Shown piece after piece: positions 34,655-46,289 of a stretch of DNA of 64,000 bases. Numbering within the stretch: position 1 is the stretch's first letter; every line of letters starts with the position of its first letter. Source of the DNA: Agapetus fuscipes. Taxonomy: Eukaryota > Arthropoda > Insecta > Trichoptera > Glossosomatidae. A program made the position numbers and the translations under genes. The notes beneath the pieces were generated by a model. That model saw nothing but the letters and a program-made list of their open reading frames with translations. It was not told the DNA's origin and did no database searches. The DNA lies in assembly GCA_951799405.1 (NCBI GenBank), contig OX637356.1, positions 9,571,229 to 9,635,228 on the forward strand, written 5' to 3'.

Positions 34655-35470
34655 TGATAGACCGACACAGTGACAATAGGACACATGACATAAAGATACA
34701 TGACATAACGACAGATGGAATAACGACACATGACATAACGACACATGACATAACAACACAAGACATAACGACACATGACATAACGACACATGACATAACG
34801 ACACATGACAGAACGACACATGACAGAACGACACATGACATAACGACACATGACATAACGACACATGACATAACGACACATGACATTACGACACATGACA
34901 GAACGACACATGACAGAACGACACATGACAGAACGACACATGACAGAACGACACATGACATAACGACACATGACATAACGACACATGACATTACGACACA
35001 TGACAGAACGACACATGACATAACGACAGATGGAATAACGACACATGACATAACGACACATGACATAACAACACAAGACATAACGACACATGACATAACG
35101 ACACATGCCATAACGACACATGACAGAACGACACATGACAGAACGACACATGACATAACTACACATGACATAACGACACATGACATAACGACACATGACA
35201 TTACGACACATGACAGAACGACACATGACAGAACGACACATGACAGAACGACACATGACATAACGACACATGACATAACGACACATGACATAACGACACA
35301 TGACATTACGACACATGACATTACGACACATGACAGAACGGCACATGACATAACGAAACATGACAGAACGACACATGACAGAACATCACAATGACAAAAA
35401 ATCACAAGACAAATCATCAACTGACAAACCATCACATACCTAAAACAGAACATGCCATAAACGGCACATG
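34655..35470 (+). repeat. 15-bp minisatellite forming one arm of a Foldback-like element
   Basis: There are about 46 head-to-tail copies of ACGACACATGACATA, with variants ACAGA and ATTACG. The outer end reads GACCGACACAGTGACAA. A 21-unit block beginning ACAGATGGAATAACG at 34711 repeats at 35026, a 315-bp higher-order period. The right side passes into 35400-35490 and a CATAGTGATGTATTTT segment shared with the 50.7-kb locus. Since 15 is divisible by 3, long open frames occur on both strands; they are not genes. Confidence 0.9.
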
Positions 35471-35630
35471 AAAATACATATTCATAGTGATGTATTTTCT
35501 GTGTTACACAGGAAACTACCTTTAGGTACATCATTTCCATTTATTTATCTCTTCAAAAAAGAGCTTACATTGCCGTCTGTGCTTTTATACGATATATTTC
35601 TCATATTTCATATTGATGACTTTTCCTTGA

Positions 35631-35868
35631 CTTATAGGTTGGTGTGAGGCTGACCACCTATACTGTAAAAATGGTTCACTTTGACAATGCCACCCCTCTT
35701 TCAGGGAAGTTCAGCAAAAGTTTTATGGTCACTGTTCATTTGAGGCTTGCATTTTAATTTGTAAGTACACATGCAGCATTTGTAAGCGCGAACTTACACG
35801 TGTCTGTTTGTGGGCATGCATATTAATATGAATCTTAAATGTTAACATATCTTCGCAACTTAGATTAT
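35631..35868 (+). repeat. Rep-C copy
   Basis: Full length, head CCTTGACTTATAGGTTGGTG, tail CGCAACTTAGATTATATAAT. Confidence 0.85.
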
Positions 35869-35916
35869 ATAATATAGCTCGATAGCTATAAGTAAATCGC
35901 TGCCTTAGTTCTTGTT

Positions 35917-36165
35917 TGTCGTATAGACCATTAAGCTAATTTGACATATGAGCAATGTTTGCACGTGTACTGGACCAATGTGTCTTATGAAAACAGGAAA
36001 TTGATTTCAAAAATATTTAAAACAACTCTCACATTATCGAGTTTTACGTTTTTTATTAGCTCAGATTTTGTAGAATTTGATTCTTAAGACAACTGCATTA
36101 AAAATTCATATTTGACATAATTGGTCTATACGGCAAACAAGAACTGGGGGAGCGAAATGTCAAAT
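35917..36165 (+). mobile_element. MITE-F, compact copy
   Basis: The TIRs are AGTTCTTGTTTGTCGTATAG and (inverted) AGTTCTTGTTTGCCGTATAG, continuing into GACCA on both sides. The element is about 250 bp and non-coding. A clean target duplication was not seen. Confidence 0.8.
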
Positions 36166-36460
36166 TAAACGGACGTTTTTTGTCATAGTTGATGCGCCTC
36201 TGTTGGCACGTTTCTCCAAGGGTGTCCATCTTCCATAAATGTCCAGTCATGAATGAGAGTGATCAAGATCCAGCCTCTAGAGAGCGCGGGTTCTTGACCG
36301 ACAATCGCGTCCTCAAACAACAAACACTATCTACCAGTTGGACAACGTCTGGACGGACGTGTGAACCTACCTTAACCATGAACACTAAGCATTGTCATTC
36401 GTGAATGCCATTCTTGCATTTAACTGTATATCAAATTTTACTTCTCATTTAAAAGTTTAA
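36166..36460. other. Unassigned non-coding interval
   Basis: No gene or recognised repeat. A short open frame at 36189-36404 has no family resemblance. Confidence 0.35.
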
Positions 36461-37080
36461 TCTAATCTAATCTAATCTAAGTTGCAAAGATATGTAACAT
36501 TGGGGATTCACATTACATGCATTCTCACAAACAGACACGTTTAAGTTCGCGCTTGCGCATGCCACATGTTAACCTACAATATAAAACCAAATCTCAAATG
36601 GACATACACCCTGCAACTCTTGCCAACCTTCCCTGAAACAGGGGTGATATTGGCAAAGTGAACCACTTTCTACAGCGTGGGTGGTCAGCCGCATACCAAC
36701 TTATAAGTCAAGGAACAAACACCAACTTAACACCCTTCTAAATTTGACTTTACAACATTTGCACTCTCCACAGCCTTCAACTCAAAGGATTCCACATTAG
36801 AGGGCCCGCAACGCAAACGGAACTATGATCTATAAAATAAACTGCAAAGATATATAATCATTTAAGATTCTTATTGAATGTATTCTTACCAGCAGACATG
36901 TATTAAGTTCGCGCTTACACATACTCCATGTGAACTTACACAATAAGAACACTAATGTCAAATTATTATAAGCCCTACAACTCTTGATGACCTTACCTGA
37001 AACAAGAGTGACATGGGCGAAAGTGCACCGTTTTTTACAGTATAAGTGATGAGACTCATATCAACCTAAAAGTAAAAGAA
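36461..37080 (-). repeat. Two Rep-C copies in the same orientation
   Basis: Copy one is 36461-36715 with a pentamer tail (TCTAATCTAATCTAATCTAA, inverted TTAGA repeats) and head ATACCAACTTATAAGTCAAG. Copy two, 36831-37080, is more diverged (CCTGAAACAAGAG). Confidence 0.85.
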
Positions 37081-37857
37081 TAAGGTAAAAAATTGAATCT
37101 AAATCTAGTCCAAAAATAGTCATTGTACCTGAAAACTTTCAACTGACAAAAATATACATGTATTCATAAGTTTGTCATTTCATTCAGTGTAAAGTCGACA
37201 AGGTATTTTTAAAACCCACAATAAAGTTGAATCCTTTTGAAAGTTTGTACCAGTAAGAAAGCGTTTTTTAAGTACAGACATAAATGACACTCATGAAATC
37301 ATGAATGAACTGACGTTGCGTATATTGGGTACGTATAACCATTAACAGTTACCGGCTTGTAGTGTAAGAGTTATGAATGACAACACTGGAGGTTATTTAT
37401 CTATGACAAATAGTAAAACCGGAATCATAATATGTTTACTATGGGACTTCTTCACTTAAATTACCTACTCGCTTTGAACGTGAATGAAATATACTATTTG
37501 AAGAATGTTACGTATTTGGGATAAAATCAATATGCATAAGGTAAAAATAGACAAAAAGCGATGAGAAAATGACTGTATACAACGTCGTAGCCATTTAGGT
37601 ACACTAAAAGTTACTAAAACACCTACTAATTACTTATCAACTGTCCTCGTCTGAACAACTGAAAAGTGAAATTTTATTCCATTTTCAAAATCTTTTTGAC
37701 AGAAAACTGAAGTTCTTTTGTCAACAAAAAAAAAGATGGTTGATCGCCTTTTTTATGAATAGCCAGGACAACAAAATAAACCTACCAAGTACAATCGATA
37801 TACCTACCAATCTCCTCAATCGTATTATATTCCAAATTCAAATACTTGACAGATTTT

Positions 37858-38156
37858 CCCCCGTATTCATGATCAATACTGCCTCAAGTAACAATACTTA
37901 CCTAAGTCAAGCGCTACACTAACTCAAGGGTCGACATTCTGGAGCGTTTTGTTTCACAAAGAACACTAACGAAGGAATATTTTGACAGCGCTTAAGCGTT
38001 GGTTAATATACCTGCCGACCTTACTTACCCAAGCGCTAGTATTTAGAGAGCCCTAGCGTTGCTTTTACCCTAAGTATTGTTTCTGAAACGAATTTCGCCA
38101 ATCTGACAGCTAGCGCGCCCTATGGTAAGTGCTAATAGGATTCATGAATACGGGGG
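37858..38156. mobile_element. MITE with CCCCCGTATTCATGA ends (299 bp)
   Basis: The TIRs are CCCCCGTATTCATGATC and (inverted) CCCCCGTATTCATGAATC, 15 bp perfect. Internally AAGCGCTA recurs several times. The flanks are T-rich on both sides; the target duplication may be TTT but is not decisive. Confidence 0.75.
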
Positions 38157-38792
38157 TTTGTCATTTTGTTTTTTTTTTTTAATTATGGCTCATCACAGAT
38201 CACCTTAATAACCATCGCACTTTAAAGAAAAAACTGTTTACCTACCAAAAATAAAGATTCGAAATTCAAATTATTTTGACACATGACTTTGTTTTTATTG
38301 TATTTGTTTTATAAATACTTTTATGGCGTCTAACTCATGGAGGTATATTTAATATGTCAATGGTCTAACTCACAATATTATTTACCATATTTTAAATGGT
38401 TTATATTTAGGTATTAAAAATAAGTAAAATTACTGGAATACAGTAATTTATAAGCACAAAATTTATGCTCTTTAAAATACTTTATTGATTGTTTAAAGAT
38501 ATTATTTTATTGATTACAGGTAGGTATGATGGAAGTGTAGTCTGCTTCTGGTGAACTGTCAGTAAGACAGTGACAGATGCGTTAGTGCAGCATCCGCAAC
38601 CACGTTTTCTGGGACAACTATACGAGCATGGAATGAAGAATACTTGAATAGTCTAACCACGATATTGAACTGTATTTCAAGAATACAACTTTTAGTTAAA
38701 CACAAGTTACAAGTTTAAGTTAAGCTGTAGTGCTAACCAAAAAATAAGCATCGGTAGAGCGAAGCAGAAACGTGCCAAACATCGATCTAAAT

Positions 38793-38980
38793 CAGGCCTG
38801 TCCAACTCAAAATCGGGCGGGCCAGATTTAGTACTTTTGTAATCGGTACGAGCCAGAAATACCGTCGACAGGGGGGTAGGCACAGAATTTCCCCAGTTTG
38901 AAAACCGATGCCTTAGATAGATGAAGAACTTATTGCGCAATAACTAGATGCCGTCGCGGGCCATATGTTGGACAGGCCTT
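38793..38980. mobile_element. hAT-like MITE (188 bp) with 8-bp target duplication
   Basis: The ends CAGGCCTGTCCAAC and (inverted) AAGGCCTGTCCAAC differ only at the first base. Direct flanks ATCTAAAT at 38785-38792 and 38981-38988 are perfect 8-bp duplications. The interior has GCGGGCC motifs near both ends, as in other hAT MITEs. Confidence 0.9.
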
Positions 38981-39121
38981 ATCTAAATAAACAAGTAATT
39001 AGGCCGGTGGGGCGAAATATCAATTTACTTTCCATTGATCATTGGGTTGTTTAAAAATTGTTCGACGTACCTATCTCATATGCGAAAGGTCCGGCACATG
39101 CAAGTTTTATCCATATCGTTC

Positions 39122-39353
39122 CCCAGTGCTTGTTTGGCTTATCTATCGTTTGATTCAAAACTGACCTTTCAATACAATTGTCTTAAGAATCACATTCTAC
39201 ACAATCTGAGCAAAGAAAAAAAACGCATAACACGATAACGTGAGAGTTGCTTTAATTTTTTTTTAGTTTTCATACAATACAGTACAGATACAAACATTGC
39301 TCATGTGAAATTACCTCTGATGGACATAAGATAAACAAGAACTAAGGGGAAGA
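39122..39353 (-). mobile_element. MITE-F, inverted copy
   Basis: The TIRs are CAGTGCTTGTTTGGCTTATC at left and (inverted) TAGTTCTTGTTTATCTTATG at right. The interior (AATTTCACATGAGCAATG inverted) matches the 11.2-kb copy. Confidence 0.8.
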
Positions 39354-39712
39354 TATAGTCTCACTTAAACTGCTTGACATTGTGTTTATAGATCTCGTGG
39401 TGAAAATAACTGAAACCCTGCTATTTCCGTAGAGTTGTCCAGAGAACATGAAGAGATGCGTTGCTTTATTTTTGTTGGCTTGTGGAGCCGTAGTTTAATA
39501 AATACCTCAGAGATAAACAACGGAAGTCCACTCTTTTAAGTTTTTGACTTAAAATAATGAATCTTATAATTACCTGTTCTATACTTGGTAAAAATATTGG
39601 AGTCCTCAGACACATAACTTCTGAGATATCAAGTGTAACTCACGTTGAATGTCCAATGTAAGTTAGAGCATAAATACGGAAGTTCCACATACGTTGTTTA
39701 TGCTCTAAGCCA

Positions 39713-39800
39713 GAGGTGCCCATACGGTCGATCGCGGGAGGTTTTAAGGTCGATTGCCGGGGAAAGCTAAAATTTTCAGTGATCGACCTAAAAACTGTAG
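39713..39800 (+). mobile_element. hAT-like left end, fragment
   Basis: CAGAGGTGCCCATACGGTCG followed by GATCGCGGG and a later GATCGACCT inverted motif resembles the start of hAT elements. No right end was found, so this is a truncated piece. Confidence 0.4.
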
Positions 39801-40121
39801 TTTTTTGCCAAAAAAATCGGCATATTATGTTCAATGAAGATCGTATCTGCTGGGCGTTCTCTCTTTCGCAATATGGAGCGCTCGCAGTAGATATGTTGCC
39901 AGCAGAGAATATCCCTAACTACGAACATTTTGTGGAGGATCAGCAATGCCATGCTTCGACATCAGCATCAAGATTATTTTTATTTTTATATTGTACCAGT
40001 ATTATTTTAATTTCTTTTTGTAATGTTAAAGATTAAAAATTTAATACAGCTTTGACATTTTGCACTCAATGTAGTTTTACTTATGCTAACTTTTTCCTTA
40101 ACAAACATTTATACTTTTTTT

Positions 40122-40942
40122 TGTCGATAGCTCAGGTGGTAGAGTGCTTGCATTCCATACCGAAAGCTCGGGTTCGAATCCCACCGAGGGTGTCAGAAAT
40201 GATTTCCCGTTTCGGTGTTTATTTCAAACCCCAAAATAAAATACCGGCAAGGTTTACTCAGCCTTCACAAGAAATGAGTACCAGCACTCTCGGGGCTGGG
40301 ACGCCTCCACTTCAACTGAAGTGGTTGGCGTAAGGCCGGCCCCCTTACCTGTAAAAATAAATAGATTAAACTCGCCACATGCGACCCCTTCGGGGATAAC
40401 GCGGCAAGAAGTTACACTATATGTGTAGCTTAGTTGCGTTTTTTTTTTTTTGCATCTCTGCGGCACATGTAAATACGAGCAAAGATTATGTGGGACAGAC
40501 AGAGTCGCTTTGACCATTGTAACGCGAAGACCTGAAAGCAGAGAGTGAAGAGTGAACAGTACATTGTAAACCTATATTGTGAAAAAATAAATCTTGTGAA
40601 ATAAATTTAAACCGTAATTTAATTAAAAGAACCCCAAATCAAATCATAACAGTTTTTAGTGAAACTTACTTATATTCTTTTTTTCAGATTCAGGTCATAT
40701 GACCTGGAATAAAATGAAAATCTACCGAAAGGGAAGTTGAGCTAAATGTAAAATTTATGCTTGGAGAAATTATCGACAGGCTTGGATGAGCTTGAAAGGG
40801 GCTGACTAACGACCACAGCATTTCCCATCAACAAGTAGGATGTTTCATTGACCACGTTTCCACTACAAGGCAACTCGCTTTCAGACGTTGTCAAACACAT
40901 CACTAATGGTTGCCTACTTTCCCCATTATGTTTCTTCTTTTA
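40122..40942 (+). repeat. Rep-A SINE joined to LTR-derived segment (second copy)
   Basis: The Rep-A SINE occupies 40122-40445. 40446-40942 repeats 33771-34268 almost exactly and ends at the same TTTCTTCTTTTAT. The SINE halves of the two loci differ at roughly 20 places, the downstream 500 bp at about three. Confidence 0.85.
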
Positions 40943-40956
40943 TAACACAACCTACC

Positions 40957-41045
40957 TATAATCTAAGTTGCAAAGATATATTACATTTAAGATTCATAAT
41001 GAAATGCATTTCTATAAGCAGACACGTATAAGTTCGCCCTTACAA
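40957..41045 (-). repeat. Rep-C copy, tail part
   Basis: TATAATCTAAGTTGCAAAG tail at left through AAGTTCGCCCTTACAAAT; the head half is missing. Confidence 0.7.
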
Positions 41046-41189
41046 ATAACCATAAACATGTAACATCGTCGCCCCAAATACGACAAGATATGCATGTCAG
41101 GAATCGGAGATTGTAGCTATCTTAAATGGCACTAACAGCAGGATCAAAACTCATCAAAATACTTGGAAACGAGTTAAGGCATAGAATAT

Positions 41190-41395
41190 TAATCCGGACG
41201 TTTCGCCCATGTCTACGATGGACTACACAGTTTTCATCAGGATCGTCTTCATCATCACACTTCACGCTGAAAAAGTCCATCGTAGATATGGGCGAAACGT
41301 CCGGAAGCTCCAGCTTCCACAGACCACGGCAACAGATCCCGGAAAACATCTCTCCAGCATCATCAGCCGGCCGTGTAAGCCTAAAACTATATAAT
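41190..41395 (+). repeat. Rep-H repeat with internal foldback
   Basis: GGACGTTTCGCCCATGTCTA near 41196 pairs with TAGATATGGGCGAAACGTCC near 41285, giving a hairpin with about 29-bp arms. The downstream GGAAGCTCCAGCTTCC...GGCCGTGTAAGCC matches 28.7 kb and 54.15 kb. Confidence 0.6.
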
Positions 41396-41408
41396 AACTA
41401 AAACCTAA

Positions 41409-41637
41409 CAGTGCAATTCTAAGACATTTTGGTCGTCCGTTAAGCCCACGCTTTGACAAACTAATGGTGTCTAAGCTGGAAGTCTCATCACCATGGTAAT
41501 TCTTACCTACCGAATATCGGTAATATTTGTATGAAGAATAATCAGCTGTTCACTTGCGGCCATCTTGGATTGGCAAGTCTTCATACAAATGTATCATTGG
41601 GCTCAACGGACGACTAAAATGTCTAAGAATAGCACCG
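41409..41637. mobile_element. MITE with TAA target duplication (229 bp)
   Basis: The TIRs CAGTGCAATTCTAAGACATT and (inverted) CGGTGCTATTCTTAGACATT extend about 36 bp with few mismatches (through GTCGTCCGTT). TAA flanks both ends, a 3-bp duplication as in PIF/Harbinger-type elements. The interior is non-coding. Confidence 0.8.
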
Positions 41638-41989
41638 TAAGATTATAGATAGAATATGCTTCTGAGTTACCTACTTCAAAGCTGGTAGAAAAATACAGCC
41701 GGCATTGCAATGGATACAAACTGTACAGAGCACTGCACACACTGTGGTACATATAAGGTAAGGTTAATCTAGTGCAGAGACACTTGGCTCAAGGATGTGA
41801 CGTGCGGATCTGGCTTCACTATGTCGTCTGCCGCACCGCTGCTTCTGGGAAGGCGCAGCGGGTTTGTGGGACACTGGCGCGCATATGGTGGCTGGCGGGC
41901 TCATCACGGCCGATACACATGCCAACTCTGCGGCTTGTCACCGCTCACCACCAGACAGTGTTATAGGCATTCCTCAGTACCAAGAGTAG

Positions 41990-42560
41990 GAAAAAATAAC
42001 GTTCAAACTAAAACTTTCCATGACAAACAAACAGAGGACCATGGAAAGTTCCGAAATGCACTGAAGACAAGCTAATTTCCGGCATCACAGTTTATTATAT
42101 ATTCCTTGACTTATAGGTTGGTATGAGGCTGACCACCCATACTGTAAAAAATAGTTCACTTTGTCAATGTCACCCCTGTGCAGGGAAGGCTGGCAAAAGT
42201 TGTAGGGCTTATGTTAATTTGAGGTTTAGTTTTATATGTAAGTGCGAACTTACACTTGTTTGTTTGTGGGCATGCACTTGATATGAGCTTTAAATGTTAA
42301 TATATCTTTGCAACTTAGATTATAGATTATTATTATAGAGAAACGGTGCAATGAGCATTCCTCAGTAGCAAGAGTAGAAAAAAAGGTTTAAACTAAAACA
42401 TTCCACCTTATTATGTGAGAGAGCTAGAGGACCATGGAAAGTTCCGAAATGCACTGCAAAGACAAGCGAATTTCTGGCATCACATGCACAAGCGCCCTTG
42501 GAGTGACTACATCACGAAACGGCGCTTTAAAGACATCACCAAATCATCATCATCATATTC
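41990..42560 (+). pseudogene. LINE ORF2 3' remnants around a Rep-C copy
   Basis: 42030-42085 and 42420-42560 both encode the end ...DHGKFRNALKT, like the F-K-x-x-L-K close of LINE proteins. The second ends in a CAT/ATC-rich tail (CATCATCATCA). The Rep-C copy described at 42103-42330 lies between them. A longer relative is at 52370-52630. Confidence 0.5.
42103..42330 (+). repeat. Rep-C copy
   Basis: Head CCTTGACTTATAGGTTGGTA, tail TTGCAACTTAGATTATAGAT. It has a short internal deletion around the AAGTACACATG region. Confidence 0.85.
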
Positions 42561-42719
42561 TTAAAATGGTTTTAATTTTTACACCAATATAAGGTCGGTT
42601 TTTCCGTATTAATAAGCCAGTTTAACTCTGGATTTGGGCTTAACCATAATAATGAATAATAAAGTATGGATATTGAAAAGATCGCGACAGGAACTGTTTA
42701 TGTTTCTTTGGAAAACGTT

Positions 42720-42890
42720 GTAGTCGATTGGTCAGTTGGTAGAATGCTTGCATTCTAGGCCAGAGGCTAGGGTTCGATCCCAACCGAGGGCGTCAGAGAC
42801 GATTTTTAGTATCGGTGTTTATATTAAATCTAAAACAAAATACCGCCAAGCTTTACTCAGCCTTCACAAAAAATCAGAACTAGCCTGGAA
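42720..42890 (+). repeat. Rep-A SINE, 5' half
   Basis: Diverged head GTCGATTGGTCAGTTGGTAG, B box GGGTTCGATCCC, body to CTTTACTCAGCCTTCAC. Confidence 0.75.
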
Positions 42891-42999
42891 GCTTCCGTGT
42901 TCTACCCGTCACCCTAGCCCCATTTACTTGAGAAAAACATCTGATATGATTACCTTTTTGTTGTTGTTTCTTCTTACCTGAATCTATACATGAACAGTG

Positions 43000-43885
43000 T
43001 TAACATAAGAATCTGTTTTTTTTAAATTAGATTTGTGAAGAAGAATGATATTTACCAAACTGTTTCATCAAAAGAATTATTAATAAATAACTAACCAATG
43101 ATATCTGTTGAACCAGGGGTCAAAGTTTTTGTCAAGGGGTCGACGGAAATCGAACCAGCATTTTTCTATTTTTAGATGCGCTACACAAGATTAACGACTT
43201 GACCTTGAAAATTCAAAGATAAAAATGCCTTTTTCAAAAAAATGGATTAGGGGTAATCCATGGTGCGATTCACTAGCCAGAGCCTCTGCAAAGTACCTTC
43301 ATTTTCTTTCACTATAATAGGTTTGACCACTATGATACTTTGTGCCTTTTTTAAATTTAACCATTATTAAAGCTTTATTTAAATAAAGCTTTAATTAAAC
43401 CATTATTAAGTTATATATTAAAAGTATTAGGTATTTATAGACAGGAAACCATCAATTGTAGTTTTTAAATGCGTTTGAATGTAAGGTGTAGGTGAGGTTA
43501 TGTTGTGACTCTGAGAAATGCTGGCAACACTGTGACTGGAGAGAAAGTTCTAGAATTACGCTAAACGGTAAAACACTTATTCAATTACCCTATCCAGCTA
43601 CGCACAACCTTTTGTAATCAGTATCATTTTCATGTTTTTCTGTATTCTTTTAAGTTAAATTTTTTTGCCACATTTTAAAAAAATTGTGTTTATAAGTAAG
43701 TAGTTAATGAAATCCAGGTTATTGTTTCTGTGCACAGAAAAAAAACTCTTGAGAAAAAATTGAAACAAGATATCATTTTTTACACTTTCATGAATGTTAT
43801 TTCCGCTAAACAAGATGATGTAAAAAAAGAAAACGCAACTTAACTGCACATAAAGTGCAGCATCGTCGTCCCCGTGTATCTTTTT
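43000..43885. other. No gene seen
   Basis: AT-rich, with short open frames only. A small Rep-A 3'-end-like piece (AAAACGCAACTTAACTGCAC) lies at 43831-43850 next to the start of Rep-D. Confidence 0.4.
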
Positions 43886-43889
43886 TACT

Positions 43890-45120
43890 TTCTTGCTATA
43901 GCCGAAGGCTATAAAGAAAGTTATGATTTGGTGTGAAAAAAAAAATTCGAGGTTTTCACGGAAATGAGTTGTCCTGGTGCAGGACATGCCAAAAAACACT
44001 ATCTTTCAAAAACGTCCGTCTGTATGTATGTATGTATGTATGTATGTATGTATGTATGTATGTATGTATGTATGTGTGTGTGTCACTTTCCAAAGTATAA
44101 GACCTAGAGATACCAAATTTTGGCTACATCAGCTTTTTTGGACATATATTAAGTATGAATAACATGGCATTACACCAACTTGAAAAATCAAGATGGCTGC
44201 CATACAAAAAAAACATAAAATTGCACTTTTCTCAAAAACGGCTCCAAGAATTTTTCTTAAATTTTCAGAGTTGCCATTAATTAATTTTTAACTTAATAAA
44301 TTAGTTATGGCAACACTCTTACTAATCTGTGTCTATGGGCTGCCATATGAAAAAAACAAACGATTGTGATTTTCTCGAAAGTTAAGGGATCAACAAAAAT
44401 ATAATGTTCTACAATATTATGGACAACATAAATTTCTACAAACTGACAAAAAAATTTTTTTGAAAAAACAAATATAAAGCACCGTTTACACGACCTGAAA
44501 TTTTAAATCGAAAATATTACAAAAACCTATTAAAATGCAAGATATTTAAATTTGTTTTAGATTTGATAGAAAGAACAAGCTTATCACTTTAATTCTGAAT
44601 CATTTTTTTTTACTTTTTTGAAAATTCAAGATGGCTTCCGAAGAGCTGAAAATTTAAAATGCGATTTTCTCAAAAACGGCTCCGACGATTTTTCTTAAAT
44701 TTTGTGTGAATCCATTTATATAATAGTGCTATCTAATAATTATAATCATTTCTTTATCATAATCTCGGTTTAGGGAGTTGCCATATAAAAGAAAAAAATA
44801 ATGGAAAAATTCTCGGCAGTTAGAGGGTTAATAAAAAAATAATGTACTATAAATGTAAAACAATAATAATAACCTATATATTGTCATCATTATTTTTTCC
44901 TAAAAGTGAATCAGAAGTATAGCCGCCATACAAAGTGAAAATTTTCCATACAAAATGTATTAGCAATTTTCTTGGTAGTCAAAGGGTTAAAATTAGATAA
45001 AATGCTGCGATTCTTAAAATTTTATAAATACCAATAATAATCAGTCGTTACTATTTCAAAATATAACTAAAAAGTTTACCCACCATACAAAGTCCTAGTT
45101 TGCATACAAAAGGGTTCAAT
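43890..45120 (+). repeat. Rep-D repeat, longest copy
   Basis: It begins near CTTGCTATAGCCGAAGGCTA, a palindromic segment, then a TATG microsatellite, then two internal blocks with CAAGATGGCT...TCTCAAAAACGGCTCC about 440 bp apart. The right two-thirds match 1-645. No TIR, tRNA head or coding frame was found. Class unknown. Confidence 0.65.
44021..44083. repeat. TATG tetranucleotide microsatellite
   Basis: About 13 uninterrupted TATG units ending in a short TG run, inside Rep-D. Confidence 0.95.
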
Positions 45121-45144
45121 GACCATCTATAATAATCTAGATTC

Positions 45145-45510
45145 TAGATTCTAAAATCTGAGTTGCAAAGATATATTAAAATGAAAAACTCATATCAAAT
45201 GCATGCCCACAAACAGACACGTGTAAATTCGCGCTTAAAAACGCTGAATGTGTACTTAAAAATTAAAACCAAATCTCAAATGAACTTAAAACCTACAACT
45301 CTTGCCGACCTTCCTTGAAATAGGGGTGGCATTGGCAAAGTGAATCATTTTTTACACTATGGGTGGTCAGCTTTATACCAACCTATAAGTCAAGGATCTT
45401 TCTTGTGTAATTGGCGCATTTTCCAGAGAAGACCAACCTCGCAGAGGGCTCTTGAGGTGTGATTCACACAAAACGGTGCTCAACAAATAAATCAACCAAA
45501 TATTTATATT
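45145..45510 (-). repeat. Rep-C copy followed by Rep-B SINE tail
   Basis: The inverted Rep-C (45145-45395) ends ACCTATAAGTCAAGGATC. Directly after it, 45396-45510 is the 3' end of a + strand Rep-B (CTCTTGAGGTGTGATTCAC). A similar Rep-C/Rep-B contact occurs at 2653/2654. Confidence 0.8.
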
Positions 45511-45714
45511 CATTTAAGTATTTATATGGCTATATCCATATTGTACGAGTATGCAGGTACACACCGCGGTCGAATAAAATTGATTTATTATTGATATATT
45601 ATATTTTTATTGAAACGGCATAAGCTGGTAGATGATTCTAGCTATACATACGTCATACAGTGGGTTAATTTTTGCAAGAAAGTCGAGTACAGATTCTGTG
45701 CAATTTATTATTTC

Positions 45715-45945
45715 TATAGGTATGGATCTGGCCTTAAGCCAACCACTTCAGTTGAAACCGGGGGTTTCCAGCTCCCAAAGGGGCTGGTTATCGTTAGTTG
45801 GGAAGGGTGAGTAAGCCTCGCCGGTATTTTATTTTGGGTTTGAAATAACACGAAATGGGAAATCATTTCTGAAATCCTGGGGGGAAATCGAAGCCTGACT
45901 TTTGGCATGGAATGAAAGCATTTTATCAACTGAGCTATGAAAGGA
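45715..45945 (-). repeat. Rep-A SINE, diverged
   Basis: Inverted copy with body palindrome CTTCAGTTGAA and head at right (AACTGAGCTATGAAAGG); the B box is eroded. Confidence 0.75.
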
Positions 45946-46289
45946 CTTCCAGAAATGTCAACCACATTTAAATGTACTTTAAATTCTCACGTTATTTATA
46001 TAAAAAGTCAATGACGATGATCGATATGATATTTATTCTATGTACAAAAATATGGTGACTTTTTTGTGTGAATATATCAATGCGGAGGTAATTTTCGTGT
46101 CGATGAGACAAAAGTGTCTTCATTTCCTTTTCAGAGAACTGGAAGAATATTTGACGCGCTCGTCTGTAAATACGTAGTTTTCAAAAATGTTTTTTACCAC
46201 TGGCCGTAGTGTTGACCCACAGACACAGTACATAAACAATCAATTATCATTTTATTAGCCGTGTCACGCATCCTCCTCAAGACAGTGAC

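Noticed and set aside
34655..35395. CRISPR-like array
   Set aside because: The units are directly adjacent without spacers and the sequence is eukaryotic.
34576..35540. Long open frames of 246-301 codons on both strands encoding THDIT- or MSCVV-type repeats
   Set aside because: They follow from a stop-free 15-bp tandem repeat, whose length is a multiple of three. Several overlapping frames are open at once, which is not expected of a gene.
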